DNA of 64,000 nt from positions 62,001 through 126,000 of the forward strand of contig JACKKO010000003.1 of assembly GCA_024236395.1 (NCBI GenBank), read 5' to 3'. This document shows, in pieces, positions 8,425 to 16,865 of this stretch (position 1 is the stretch's first letter; every line of letters starts with the position of its first letter). A program made the translations under genes and the position numbers. Under the pieces are notes generated by a model. That model was not told the DNA's origin, ran no database searches, and saw only the letters and a list, made by a program, of their open reading frames with translations. This DNA is from Hyphomicrobiales bacterium. Lineage in GTDB: Bacteria; Pseudomonadota; Alphaproteobacteria; Rickettsiales; JACKKO01.

Positions 8425-9561
8425 ATGCGTAGTACCCTGATTCAATGTTTTTGCCTATTTTTAGTTGTCTTTTGGGCGGTTGCCTCACTGGCAGAAGAAG
8501 TCTATGTAGTGAATGATGTCCGGGCGCGGGCCGAAGCAGAAAATGCGGAAGCTGCGCGTGAGCAGGCAGTAAAGCGGGCGGAAGCCATCGCCTTTGAACG
8601 GCTAACACAGCGCTTGGTGCCGGTACAGGAAGTTGCTTCTATCCCAGAATATACGGAACGGCAAATCTCCGATACCATCATCAGTACAGATATCCGGGAT
8701 GAGAAAATTTCCTCTCAAAGCTATGATGCAGTCTTTGATATTCGTTTTAACCCTGAAAAAATCCAGGCCATGCTGGCGCGTGAGAATGTGGACATATTGG
8801 AGGATCGCGCTCCGCCGCTGCTGGTATTGCCATGGATAAAGAATCAGGAAGTAGATGCGCTGTTTAGTATGGATTCTGTCTGGATGGAGGTGTGGCGTAA
8901 GCAATCACGCGAAACAATAGATGCTCCCCTTTTAGTTCCATTTGGGGATCTTACTGACCGCAGGCTGCTTAAGTCCCTGCAGGAAAATCGTGAGAATGAA
9001 GAGGCGGTAAAAGCATTGTTAACTAAATACCATGCCAGCGGTATTTTATGGCTGGAAGCACAAATTGAAGAAGCCTTGATGAGTGAAGGGAATGAGCTTG
9101 ATGTGGCACTGCACTCGTTAGGTGATATTTCTTTTCTTAAAGATAAGGACTGGAATTTTATTGACCTGGCCGGACAAGGAAATGCCATCCTGATGCAGGA
9201 GGCGGCAGCAACTATTTCCCATTATGTGGAAGATAGCTGGCAACAGCGCAAAGAAACCAGTAATGAAGCGGAAACATCCATCAACCTAAAAGTGCCGCTG
9301 GAAAATCTGCAAAACTGGATGGAGATAAAAAAACGCCTGGACAAGGTAGAGATTATTAATGCGTATGATGTACTCTCATTAGCACCAGGACAAGCAGATG
9401 TACTGGTTAAGTACCATGCTAAAGACCCATATCAGTTGTTAACACAGCTGGATCAGGTAGGTCTCAGGTTGATGGAACAATCACCAGGAGAGTGGTTCCT
9501 ATATACAAAAAAGCGAGTGAATGACGCTGATGGTAATGGCACAATATACCCTCCCCTTTAA
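8425..9561 (+). CDS. DUF2066 domain protein, exported
   Basis: Family of unknown function that in alphaproteobacteria regularly stands next to purM and the hda gene, as here. The start is set at the ATG at 8425 (MRSTLIQCF), giving 378 residues; a TTG three codons upstream is the only alternative. Residues 1 to about 24 are a signal peptide (hydrophobic CFCLFLVVFWAVASLA, cleavage near SLA-EE), so it acts in the envelope. The mature protein starts with the typical EEVYVVNDVRARAEAEN segment, followed by a predicted alternation of helices and strands, with no catalytic motif that I can see. Its 3' end overlaps hdaA by 26 bases, so the two are probably co-translated. Confidence 0.8.
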   Translation: MRSTLIQCFCLFLVVFWAVASLAEEVYVVNDVRARAEAENAEAAREQAVKRAEAIAFERLTQRLVPVQEVASIPEYTERQISDTIISTDIRDEKISSQSYDAVFDIRFNPEKIQAMLARENVDILEDRAPPLLVLPWIKNQEVDALFSMDSVWMEVWRKQSRETIDAPLLVPFGDLTDRRLLKSLQENRENEEAVKALLTKYHASGILWLEAQIEEALMSEGNELDVALHSLGDISFLKDKDWNFIDLAGQGNAILMQEAAATISHYVEDSWQQRKETSNEAETSINLKVPLENLQNWMEIKKRLDKVEIINAYDVLSLAPGQADVLVKYHAKDPYQLLTQLDQVGLRLMEQSPGEWFLYTKKRVNDADGNGTIYPPL

Positions 9562-10234
9562 ACAATTTCCTGATTTCTCTCCGGAAAATTTCATTATTTC
9601 TCCGGTCAATCAGGAGGCTTATGGGGTAGTAACGGAATGGCCGGATTGGCCCGTACGTTATGTACTTGTCACGGGGCCAAAAAAATCTGGAAAAACGCAC
9701 CTGACCTATATCTTCCAGATGCTTAGTGATGCGGTACGTTTACCTATTGAACGGCTGGATATTATACAACCGCATTTAAAAGAAGAATTTACGGGGGTGC
9801 AGGCGTTTGTACTGGAAGATATTGAAAGTGCTACCTCAGAAGAAGCCCTGCTACACTTCCTGAATTATGTGCATACTGAACAAAAATACCTATTGATGAC
9901 TTCTTCGTGTTCACCAATAGAGATGAATATGACATTGCCAGATTTGCGTTCGCGTCTGTCAGCAGCCCATACGGCTATTATTCGTCAGCCAGATGAACAA
10001 CTCGCAGAGGCACTTCTGGTAAAACTAATGAGTGACAAACAATTGCAGGTATCATCAGATGTGCTGGCGTACCTATTGCCGCGTATTCAGCGGGAATATG
10101 TGTTTCTGCATACGTTTGTGGAGGCACTGGACAGCATTGCCATGCAGTCACAAAAGGCAGTTACTATCCCATTAGTACGCAATGTATTAAAGCGGTTGGC
10201 GGAAGAGAAAAAGCTTAAGATTTCTTTGGATTAA
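9536..10234 (+). CDS. hdaA: HdaA, DnaA-related regulator of replication initiation
   Basis: AAA+ protein that with the sliding clamp stimulates ATP hydrolysis by DnaA and so prevents re-initiation. The start is taken at the ATG at 9536 (MAQYTLPFKQF), because family members begin close to the clamp-binding Q-L/F-P motif; ATGs at 9521 and 9530 are alternatives. The 232 residues show the family segment ENFIISPVNQEAY, the Walker A GPKKSGKTH (47-55) and a Walker B-like FVLEDIE. It has the AAA+ part of DnaA but no DNA-binding domain IV. It overlaps the DUF2066 gene upstream by 26 bases and converges with the sixA-like gene, overlapping it by 20 bases. Confidence 0.88.
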   Translation: MAQYTLPFKQFPDFSPENFIISPVNQEAYGVVTEWPDWPVRYVLVTGPKKSGKTHLTYIFQMLSDAVRLPIERLDIIQPHLKEEFTGVQAFVLEDIESATSEEALLHFLNYVHTEQKYLLMTSSCSPIEMNMTLPDLRSRLSAAHTAIIRQPDEQLAEALLVKLMSDKQLQVSSDVLAYLLPRIQREYVFLHTFVEALDSIAMQSQKAVTIPLVRNVLKRLAEEKKLKISLD

Positions 10235-10730
10235 GATAACCCTCAAGCTTGGCGGCGCGTGGCGCTACCTCTACCCAGGAAGCGATATCCAGTTCGAACT
10301 GTGCCAGAGCACCTGGCGGAAAATGATTTTTCATATCCCGATAGAGATTCTTGCTACCCATTCCTGATACACTCATGCAGAAAAGCTGTAAACCAGGATT
10401 ATGGCCGAGCAACAATACATTATCAATCTCATCGGAAAGCCCGTGGATTTCATCGTATATATCTTCCACACTTGCAAGGTACAACTTAGAGGAATAATAA
10501 ACGGGGATATCCTGCTTAAGCTGTTCTAAAAGATTGTCTGCTGTTTGCTTGGTACGGCGGGAGGTAGAGCAGATAATAACTTGTGGCACGACACTAAGTG
10601 ACGTGAGGTTCTCAGCAATCTGCTCACACAACTCAACACCTTTCTGTGTGAGCGGGCGCTCATGATCGTCCGTCAGCTTCTTGTTTGTCTGGCCCGCCTT
10701 AGAATGGCGCAGTGCAAAAATTTGCTTCAT
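10215..10730 (-). CDS. SixA-type histidine phosphatase
   Basis: Small histidine-phosphatase superfamily protein of 171 residues. The catalytic RHG motif appears as LRHSKAG (Arg8, His9) and the second histidine as GHNPGL (His110). SixA removes phosphate from HPt domains of phosphorelays. With ctrA next door, a role on the CckA-ChpT-CtrA relay is tempting, but that is inference. The ATG at 10730 is chosen; the open frame extends four codons to a TTG. No strong ribosome site is visible. The 3' end overlaps the convergent hdaA gene by 20 bases. A role on other phosphoester substrates cannot be excluded. Confidence 0.82.
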   Translation of the reverse strand: MKQIFALRHSKAGQTNKKLTDDHERPLTQKGVELCEQIAENLTSLSVVPQVIICSTSRRTKQTADNLLEQLKQDIPVYYSSKLYLASVEDIYDEIHGLSDEIDNVLLLGHNPGLQLFCMSVSGMGSKNLYRDMKNHFPPGALAQFELDIASWVEVAPRAAKLEGYLNPKKS

Positions 10731-10752
10731 TCTAAATCTCAATAACCTATGA

Positions 10753-10785
10753 GGGTAAATTAATGTAATAAATAAAATTTTACCC
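10753..10785. repeat. Inverted repeat GGGTAAA-N19-TTTACCC
   Basis: A 7-base perfect inverted repeat around an AT-only centre, 23 bases upstream of the sixA-like start and about 75 bases past the ctrA stop. It could be an operator for sixA or a weak hairpin at the end of the ctrA transcript. Confidence 0.3.
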
Positions 10786-10861
10786 TGCAGATTTACACCA
10801 AAAAATTGAAGTCTGTCAATTTCTTAGCGCGAGTGACGGCGAAAAAAATAAAAAATCGCGA

Positions 10862-11584
10862 TTATTCTGCTTCAGCAGCCGTGCGTTCTTTACTTTTGGC
10901 GTCCTCTTCATCTGGGTCACGCATGATGTAACCACGTCCCCACAGGGTTTCGATATAGTTTTCACCATCCGATGCTTCCTGTAGCTTTTTGCGCAGCTTA
11001 CATACAAATACATCAATAATCTTTAACTCAGGCTCATCAATGCCACCATAAAGATGGTTAAGGAACATTTCCTTGGTGAGTGGCTGGCCTTTGCGTAACG
11101 CCAACAATTCAAGGATGGAATATTCTTTTGCTGTCAAATGTACAGGCTCTGCACTAACAGTAACAGAACGCTCATCCAGATTGATGCTCATTTTGCCAAT
11201 ACGGATGATCGATTCTGAATGTCCCTTGGAACGACGAACAATGGCCTGAATCCGCGCCACCAGTTCTCCGCGGTTAAACGGCTTGGTGACATAGTCATCG
11301 GCACCAATACCCAGTCCTTTAATTTTATTATCGGAACCTGTGAGGCCGGAGAGGATAAGGATTGGGGTTTTGATTTTATTTGCACGGAAACGGCGTAGTA
11401 CTTCATAGCCATCAATGTCTGGAAGCATCATATCAAGAATAATAATATCGTAATCATAAATTTGACCAAGGGCCAATGCTTCTTCACCAAGTCCGGCGGT
11501 ATCGCAGACAATTCCCTCTGCCGCAAGAGCAAGTTCAATAGAACGAACGGTTGATGGATCGTCTTCAATGAGTAGTACGCGCAT
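10862..11584 (-). CDS. ctrA: CtrA, cell cycle transcriptional regulator
   Basis: OmpR-family response regulator that is the master cell-cycle and flagellar regulator of alphaproteobacteria. The receiver domain (1-120) has the acidic pocket IEDD, phospho-acceptor Asp51 in DMMLPDIDG and the conserved Lys in DDYVTKPF. The winged helix (about 130-225) matches CtrA almost exactly in the recognition region: GKQ-like LRKGQPLTKEMFLNHLYGG and DEPELKIIDVFVCKLRKKL, with WGRGYIMRDP at the end. The C-terminal tail (DEEDAKSKERTAAEAE) is acidic and ends in small hydrophobic residues like the ClpXP degron of CtrA. CCTCC-complement (GGAGG) lies seven bases before the ATG. Two perfect CtrA boxes lie upstream, so autoregulation is likely. 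Confidence 0.96.
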   Translation of the reverse strand: MRVLLIEDDPSTVRSIELALAAEGIVCDTAGLGEEALALGQIYDYDIIILDMMLPDIDGYEVLRRFRANKIKTPILILSGLTGSDNKIKGLGIGADDYVTKPFNRGELVARIQAIVRRSKGHSESIIRIGKMSINLDERSVTVSAEPVHLTAKEYSILELLALRKGQPLTKEMFLNHLYGGIDEPELKIIDVFVCKLRKKLQEASDGENYIETLWGRGYIMRDPDEEDAKSKERTAAEAE

Positions 11585-11624
11585 GTGTTGCCTCCTGGAA
11601 ATTAACTCTATGCGTAGCCTCTAG

Positions 11625-11639
11625 TTAATTATAAGTTAA
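11625..11639. promoter_or_regulatory. Exact CtrA box (ctrA-proximal)
   Basis: TTAA-TTATAAG-TTAA, the full CtrA consensus, 41 bases from the ctrA start in the ctrA/fliI divergent spacer. Confidence 0.75.
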
Positions 11640-11663
11640 CATGAAAAAATCACAAAGTACATC

Positions 11664-11678
11664 TTAACAAATTGTTAA
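11664..11678. promoter_or_regulatory. Exact CtrA box (fliI-proximal)
   Basis: TTAA-CAAATTG-TTAA, a second full CtrA consensus 25 bases after the first, 73 bases upstream of fliI. The site is also nearly palindromic (GTTAAC / CTTAAC). Together the two sites could control both divergent genes. Confidence 0.75.
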
Positions 11679-11751
11679 CTGCACATGTGTACAGGACATT
11701 TGCCAGCAATTGTGATTGTTTTGCCGCACCGTGTCATGATAGCATGCGCGC

Positions 11752-13116
11752 ATGCAGTACGAGGGGTTCCAGGACAGGGTATTACACGCACAGACAGAAG
11801 TTAATGCATTGAAAAATGCCAGATTATCTGGTCAGGTATGTTTTGTGCAAGGGCTTCTGGTGGGATGTGAAGGACTGGAACGATTTTTGAGTATTGGTTC
11901 GCAGTGTCAGATTCATGGCCGCGATGGGCGCAGGATACATGCAGAGGTTGTGGGGTTTCGTGAAGATGTAGCACTTCTTATGCCATTTGCCGATCTGGTA
12001 GGGGTTGGGATTGGCAATCGCATAGAGCTGATGGAAACGGAATCCGTTGTGCGGCCAGATGAACGTTGGCTGGGAAGGGTAATTAATGCCTTTGGTGAGC
12101 CAGTGGATGGCAAAGGCCCGCTGCCGGGTGGAAATATTGCCTATCCCTTGCGCAATACGCCGCCTTTAGCGCATGCGCGTAATAAGGTGGAAGGTAAGAT
12201 TGATCTTGGGGTGCGGGCACTGAATACGTTTGTAACCTGTTGCAGTGGTCAGCGGATGGGAATTTTTGCCGGTTCCGGCGTGGGAAAATCCATCCTGCTT
12301 TCCATGATTACCCGTTTTTCACGCGCAGATGTCAAAGTGATTGGTCTGATTGGGGAGCGTGGTCGTGAGTTGCAGGAATTTATTTCGGATCATCTGGGAG
12401 AGGAGGGTTTGAAACAGGCCGTGGTGATTGTTTCTACCTCGGATGAATCAGCGCTGATGCGACGGCAGGCAGCCTATGTCACGCTTTCCGTAGCGGAATA
12501 TTTCCGTGACAAAGGGAATAATGTGCTCTGCCTGATGGATAGTGTTACGCGCTTTGCCATGGCACAACGTGAGATTGGGCTTTCCGCCGGGGAACCACCT
12601 ACGACAAAAGGATATACCCCCACGGTTTTTGTGGAGTTGCCACGTTTGTTAGAGCGTGCGGGGCCGGGAAGCCGTGGCAAGGGAAGTATCACGGGGCTGT
12701 TTACGGTACTGGTGGAAGGGGACGACCATAACGAGCCGATCTCCGATGCCGTGCGTGGAATTCTGGACGGGCATATCGTACTGGATCGATTAATTGCTGA
12801 ACGTGGCCGATATCCGGCCGTGAATATCCTGCGTAGCGTATCGCGGATGATGCCGGGGTGTAATACGTCAGAGCAGAATGAGCTAGTCACCCGGGCACGG
12901 CGCTTGCTTTCTACTTATGAAAATATGGCAGACGTGATTCGTCTTGGGGCGTACCGTAAAGGTTCAGACCCGGTGATTGACCAGGCTATTCATTATTATG
13001 ATAGGTTGGAGCAATTTCTTTCACAGGATATTGAAGAATCCACCTCGCTGGAGGCGTGTTATCAATCACTGGCTGAAATTCTTGGGTCTGTAGAATCTGC
13101 AGCCGGGGCTGGTTAG
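11752..13116 (+). CDS. fliI: FliI, flagellum-specific export ATPase
   Basis: Hexameric ATPase that drives export of flagellar rod, hook and filament proteins at the cytoplasmic face of the basal body. The 454 residues are the usual length. The Walker A is GIFAGSGVGKS (about 170-180), Walker B is VLCLMDSVTRFA, and the family segments IGLSAGEPPTTKGYTP and YPAVNILRSVSRMM are clear. An N-terminal domain of about 95 residues precedes the ATPase core. FliJ follows, which separates it from type III secretion and F1 homologues. No Shine-Dalgarno is visible before the ATG, so the transcript may be leaderless or weakly translated. Probable control is by the CtrA boxes upstream. It is the only flagellar pair in the window. 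Confidence 0.94.
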   Translation: MQYEGFQDRVLHAQTEVNALKNARLSGQVCFVQGLLVGCEGLERFLSIGSQCQIHGRDGRRIHAEVVGFREDVALLMPFADLVGVGIGNRIELMETESVVRPDERWLGRVINAFGEPVDGKGPLPGGNIAYPLRNTPPLAHARNKVEGKIDLGVRALNTFVTCCSGQRMGIFAGSGVGKSILLSMITRFSRADVKVIGLIGERGRELQEFISDHLGEEGLKQAVVIVSTSDESALMRRQAAYVTLSVAEYFRDKGNNVLCLMDSVTRFAMAQREIGLSAGEPPTTKGYTPTVFVELPRLLERAGPGSRGKGSITGLFTVLVEGDDHNEPISDAVRGILDGHIVLDRLIAERGRYPAVNILRSVSRMMPGCNTSEQNELVTRARRLLSTYENMADVIRLGAYRKGSDPVIDQAIHYYDRLEQFLSQDIEESTSLEACYQSLAEILGSVESAAGAG

Positions 13117-13128
13117 TCATAGCAGGCC

Positions 13129-13554
13129 ATGAAAGGCATCCGTACACTCATCAAGCTGGCCAAGCAGAACCTGGACGTAAAACGCCAGGAACTGGTGCAG
13201 ATACAGGAAAAGCAGGATGAATATCACGCTAAAAACCGTCAGTTGGAAAACGAGCTGGCACAGGAAAAAATTCGGGCACGTGATCTGCCACCGGAACTCA
13301 ACCGCTTTGACATATACCTGGCGCGGGTGCGTGATCGCCAGAATTCGCTGCGCGCTGCTGCTCAGAAACTGCAGCCACAAATCGAGCGGTTGCAGGGTGA
13401 CATTACCGAAGCATTTGCGGAACTGAAGAAATTTGAAATTCTTCTGGAGCAGAAAGAAAAAGAAGAGGCGGAAGCAGAACAAAAACGTGAAACGATCATG
13501 CTAGATGAAGTGGCGATTGAGCTATACCGTCGTAAGCAGCACGAGGAATCCTGA
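13129..13554 (+). CDS. fliJ: FliJ-like flagellar export chaperone
   Basis: 141 residues, nearly all predicted coiled coil: MKGIRTLIKLAKQNLDVKRQEL, then long heptad-rich stretches with many Glu, Lys and Gln. FliJ is a small coiled-coil protein that fits into the FliI hexamer and assists export-gate function. Sequence conservation in the family is low, so the call rests on size, coiled-coil nature and position 12 bases after fliI. It is cytoplasmic. folC begins two bases after its stop, so fliI-fliJ-folC-aroA-cmk probably share a transcript. Confidence 0.72.
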   Translation: MKGIRTLIKLAKQNLDVKRQELVQIQEKQDEYHAKNRQLENELAQEKIRARDLPPELNRFDIYLARVRDRQNSLRAAAQKLQPQIERLQGDITEAFAELKKFEILLEQKEKEEAEAEQKRETIMLDEVAIELYRRKQHEES

Positions 13555-13556
13555 GT

Positions 13557-14816
13557 ATGATTGCGATGCCGCACTGGCCCCGTGTGATGGGGTATAAGCC
13601 AATCGACCTGGGTCTGGAACGTGTACTTACTGCTTTGGAACGGTTGGATCACCCGGAGCGGAAACTCCCTCCGGTAGTGCATATCGCGGGGACAAACGGC
13701 AAAGGTTCCACCCTGGCATTCCTGCGGGCGATCCTGGAGCAGGCGGGGCAAACAGTGCATCGCTATACCTCCCCGCATCTGGTTGCGTTCAATGAGCGTA
13801 TTCTGCTAAGCGGGCAGGTGATTAACGATTCCACATTGTATGACGTGCTGGAACGTTGCCGTGTTGCGACAGAGGGGATTGCCCTGACGTTTTTTGAAGG
13901 AACCACGCTGGGGGCCTTGCTGGCATTTGCAGAGCATCCGGCAAATATAGTGCTGCTGGAAACTGGGATGGGTGGACGCCTAGACGCTACGAACGTGGTA
14001 GACCAGCCCGCTTCCGTGGTGCTGACGCCGATCAGTTTGGATCATAGTGAATATCTGGGTGATACACTGGCGGCCATTGCCGGGGAAAAGGCCGCGATTA
14101 TGAAGCCCGGTATTCCGTGTGTTGTAGCGCAGCAGGAACCTGAGGTGTTGGCGGTTATCATGGCGCAGGCTGAGGCAGTGGGCTGTTCGGTGCTGTATCA
14201 GGGGCAGGACTGGGATATTCGGTGGCAAGGTAATGCGCTGTATTACCGTGATGCACAGGGAGAACTGGAGTTGCCGCTTCCCAACCTGCCGGGTGCCCAT
14301 CAGGTGGGTAATGCCGGGCTGGCGATTGCCACGGCACGCATATTAAAAAATGTTTCTGTTCATGATGGGCATATAAAAGAAGGACTACGGCATGCTGAAT
14401 GGCCAGCGCGGTTGCAGTCCTTGCCCGCGTTGCCTTCCGGTGTAGAGCTGTGGCTGGATGGCGGACATAACCCGGCGGCCGGGCAGGCATTGGCGGATTT
14501 TATCTGGAAGCGCTATGGGAGTGGTCATGTGGCACTGATTACGGGCATGATGCGCCGCAAGGATGCTGAAGGGTTTTTCAGCCCGCTGGCGGAGGTGGTG
14601 CAGCGCGTGATTACGATTCCCGTGCCGGGAGAGGAAGATGCTTGTCCACCGGAGTTGTTGGCGGAATACGCGCAAAAGGCTGGCCTTGCCGCTGAACCTG
14701 CGCTAAATAAGGACGCAGCAATCACCCTATTGATGCAGCACACACCCGCCCCAAAAGCAATTGTGATATGCGGTTCGCTTTATCTGGCCGGGTACGTACT
14801 GAAGGAACAGAAATAA
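13557..14816 (+). CDS. folC: FolC, folylpolyglutamate/dihydrofolate synthase
   Basis: Adds glutamate to dihydropteroate and to folates; Mur-ligase fold, cytoplasmic. The P-loop is IAGTNGKGSTLAF (about 43-55); further family motifs are YTSPHLVAFNERI, ETGMGGRLDATN, TPISLDHSEYLG with IAGEKAAIMK, and LDGGHNPAAG. The length of 419 is normal. The start used is the ATG at 13557; ATG codons at 13566 and 13587 lie in frame but would cut into the conserved N-terminus. In many alphaproteobacteria folC follows accD or trp genes; here it sits between fliJ and aroA, and aroA begins on the base after the stop codon. Confidence 0.95.
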   Translation: MIAMPHWPRVMGYKPIDLGLERVLTALERLDHPERKLPPVVHIAGTNGKGSTLAFLRAILEQAGQTVHRYTSPHLVAFNERILLSGQVINDSTLYDVLERCRVATEGIALTFFEGTTLGALLAFAEHPANIVLLETGMGGRLDATNVVDQPASVVLTPISLDHSEYLGDTLAAIAGEKAAIMKPGIPCVVAQQEPEVLAVIMAQAEAVGCSVLYQGQDWDIRWQGNALYYRDAQGELELPLPNLPGAHQVGNAGLAIATARILKNVSVHDGHIKEGLRHAEWPARLQSLPALPSGVELWLDGGHNPAAGQALADFIWKRYGSGHVALITGMMRRKDAEGFFSPLAEVVQRVITIPVPGEEDACPPELLAEYAQKAGLAAEPALNKDAAITLLMQHTPAPKAIVICGSLYLAGYVLKEQK

Positions 14817-16160
14817 ATGGCCGATCATTCCACCAAACATCCCATGCTATCCACCCGTGTGAAAGGGCTGGTAGGGGAGTGTACGGTGCCGGGAGATAAA
14901 TCGATCTCCCACCGGGCATTGATGCTGGGGTCACAGATGGTAGGGACTACGCAGATTACCGGCCTACTGGAAGGCGAAGACGTTAAAAATACGGCAAAGG
15001 CCTTGCAAGCGCTGGGTGTAGCGATTACGCGGCATAGCGAAGGGCGCTGGGAAGTGCAGGGTGTGGGTACGGGTGCATTGCAGGCACCGCAGGATGTACT
15101 GGATATGGGAAATTCCGGCACGGGTGTCCGCCTGCTGATGGGGCTGCTGGCCACCCAGCCGTTCCGTACAATCCTGACCGGGGATGCTAGCCTGCGGAAG
15201 CGTCCGATGCAGCGCGTGATTACGCCACTGGAAGGAATGGGGGCGAGTTTTGAAGTCACCGGCGAAGGGCGTCTGCCGCTTACCGTGGTGGGAACGAAAG
15301 ACCCGCTGCCAATGACCTACACGCTGCCGGTAGCCTCCGCGCAAGTGAAATCAGCCATACTCCTGGCAGGGCTGAATACGCCGGGAGAAACAACGGTGAT
15401 TGAACCGGTCGCCACGCGTGACCACACCGAGCGCATGTTGCGTTATCTGGGGGCAACTATCCAGACACGGGAAACGCCTGCCGGAATGGCGATTACGCTC
15501 AAAGGCCCGGTGGAAGGTACTGCACGGGATCTGGACGTGCCTGCCGATCCTTCCTCTGCGGCGTTTCTGATTGTTGCTGCGCTGATTACGCCGGGTTCGG
15601 ATTTGCTGATCCGCAATATCTGCATGAACCCATGCCGGATAGGGCTGTTTACCACGTTGCAGGAGATGGGTGCAGTGCTCACGTATGAAAATGAGCGCGA
15701 AGCATGTGGTGAGCCGGTTGCGGATATTCGTGTGCGTAGCAGCGCCCTGAAGGGGGTGGAAGTGCCTGCCGTGCGTGCGGCATCGATGATTGATGAATAC
15801 CCGGTGTTGGCGGTGGCGGCGGCCTGTGCTAGCGGGACCACGCGTATGCTGGGGTTGGAGGAACTGAAAGTCAAAGAATGTAACCGCCTGAGCGCCATTG
15901 CCGAAGGGCTGAAAGTCTGCGGCGTAGCAGTGGAAGAAGGTGAGGATTGGCTGCAGGTGGAAGGCCAGTCATTGGATAATATAGGTGGTGGATCGGTGGT
16001 GACGCATTACGATCATCGCATTGCCATGGCATTCCTCGTGCTGGGGATGGCTGCCGGGAAACCAGTGACGGTAGACGATACCACCGCCATTGCCACCAGT
16101 TTTCCGGGGTTTGTGGCATTAATGAATCAGCTCGGCGGAGCGATTACCGATCATGGCTAA
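14817..16160 (+). CDS. aroA: AroA, EPSP synthase
   Basis: 3-phosphoshikimate 1-carboxyvinyltransferase, sixth step of the shikimate pathway. The 447 residues show VPGDKSISHRALMLGS, the PEP-site loop DMGNSGTGVRLLMG, LRKRPMQRV, and SAQVKSAILLAGLNTPGE, which is the form seen in class II enzymes. DEYPVLAVAAA and LKVKECNR near the end complete the active site. The gene starts directly on the folC stop and overlaps cmk by eight bases; aroA-cmk-rpsA is a widely conserved order. Complete. Confidence 0.96.
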   Translation: MADHSTKHPMLSTRVKGLVGECTVPGDKSISHRALMLGSQMVGTTQITGLLEGEDVKNTAKALQALGVAITRHSEGRWEVQGVGTGALQAPQDVLDMGNSGTGVRLLMGLLATQPFRTILTGDASLRKRPMQRVITPLEGMGASFEVTGEGRLPLTVVGTKDPLPMTYTLPVASAQVKSAILLAGLNTPGETTVIEPVATRDHTERMLRYLGATIQTRETPAGMAITLKGPVEGTARDLDVPADPSSAAFLIVAALITPGSDLLIRNICMNPCRIGLFTTLQEMGAVLTYENEREACGEPVADIRVRSSALKGVEVPAVRAASMIDEYPVLAVAAACASGTTRMLGLEELKVKECNRLSAIAEGLKVCGVAVEEGEDWLQVEGQSLDNIGGGSVVTHYDHRIAMAFLVLGMAAGKPVTVDDTTAIATSFPGFVALMNQLGGAITDHG

Positions 16161-16826
16161 AACCTACCGTCCATTGGTGATTGCTATTGATGGGCCGGCG
16201 GCGTCTGGCAAAGGTTCGGTAGGGCGGATGATTGCCGCCCATTTTGGCTATCAATACCTGGATACCGGGAAATTATACCGTGCTGTGGGGCGCGAAGCGC
16301 TGGCCAAAGGCATTGCGATTTCACAGGTGGAGCAGGGGGACGCTGCTGCTGTTTCTGCTACGATGGGCGTGGCCAAAACATATTACATTCACAATCGCTG
16401 AGGCGTTCTGACTTAGGGGATGAAGAGGCCGGGCATGCGGCCTCGGTGGTTTCGGCAATCCCCGGTGTACGGCAGGCATTGCTGGCGTTTCAGCGAGAAG
16501 TTGCAGAAAGCCCCAAAGGCGCGGTATTGGACGGGCGGGATATCGGTACAGTGGTATGCCCGGATGCTGATTTTAAATTTTATATTGCCGCCAGCCTGGA
16601 GGCGCGGGCAGAAAGGCGATATAAGGAGTTGCAAAAACAGCAGGATAACGTTATATATCGCACCGTTTTGCTGGATCTGGAAAGACGTGACCAGCGGGAT
16701 AGCACCCGGACCGTAGCACCGCTTAAACCGGCGGATGACGCAGTCTATATCGATACGACGGAGATGGACCTACAGGCTGTTTTCGAAAAAATCGTATCGG
16801 TGATTCTTCCTGCTGCAAGCGCATAA
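16153..16826 (+). pseudogene. cmk: Cmk, cytidylate kinase, with one frameshift
   Basis: Phosphorylates CMP and dCMP. The first frame (16153-16401) gives the N-terminus with P-loop DGPAASGKGSVGR and YLDTGKLYRAVG, then runs into a stop. The second frame gives the remainder, joining as NILHSQSLRRSDL and AASVVSAIPGVRQALLAFQR, with the conserved LDGRDIGTVVCPDAD and RTVAPLKPADDAV. The frames meet near 16371-16380 at GGCCAAAACA, where one base lost or gained in the A4 run restores a full protein of about 224 residues, the normal length. Because cmk is normally single-copy and important, a sequencing or assembly indel is more likely than a real mutation. It overlaps aroA and precedes rpsA as usual. 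Confidence 0.85.
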
Positions 16827-16865
16827 ATGCCATATCCGGCACATGAAAGGAGATAAATAACAAAC

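Noticed and set aside
8330..8608. N-terminal extension of PurM
   Set aside because: The 93 extra codons have no similarity to PurM, and a ribosome site marks the ATG at 8329.
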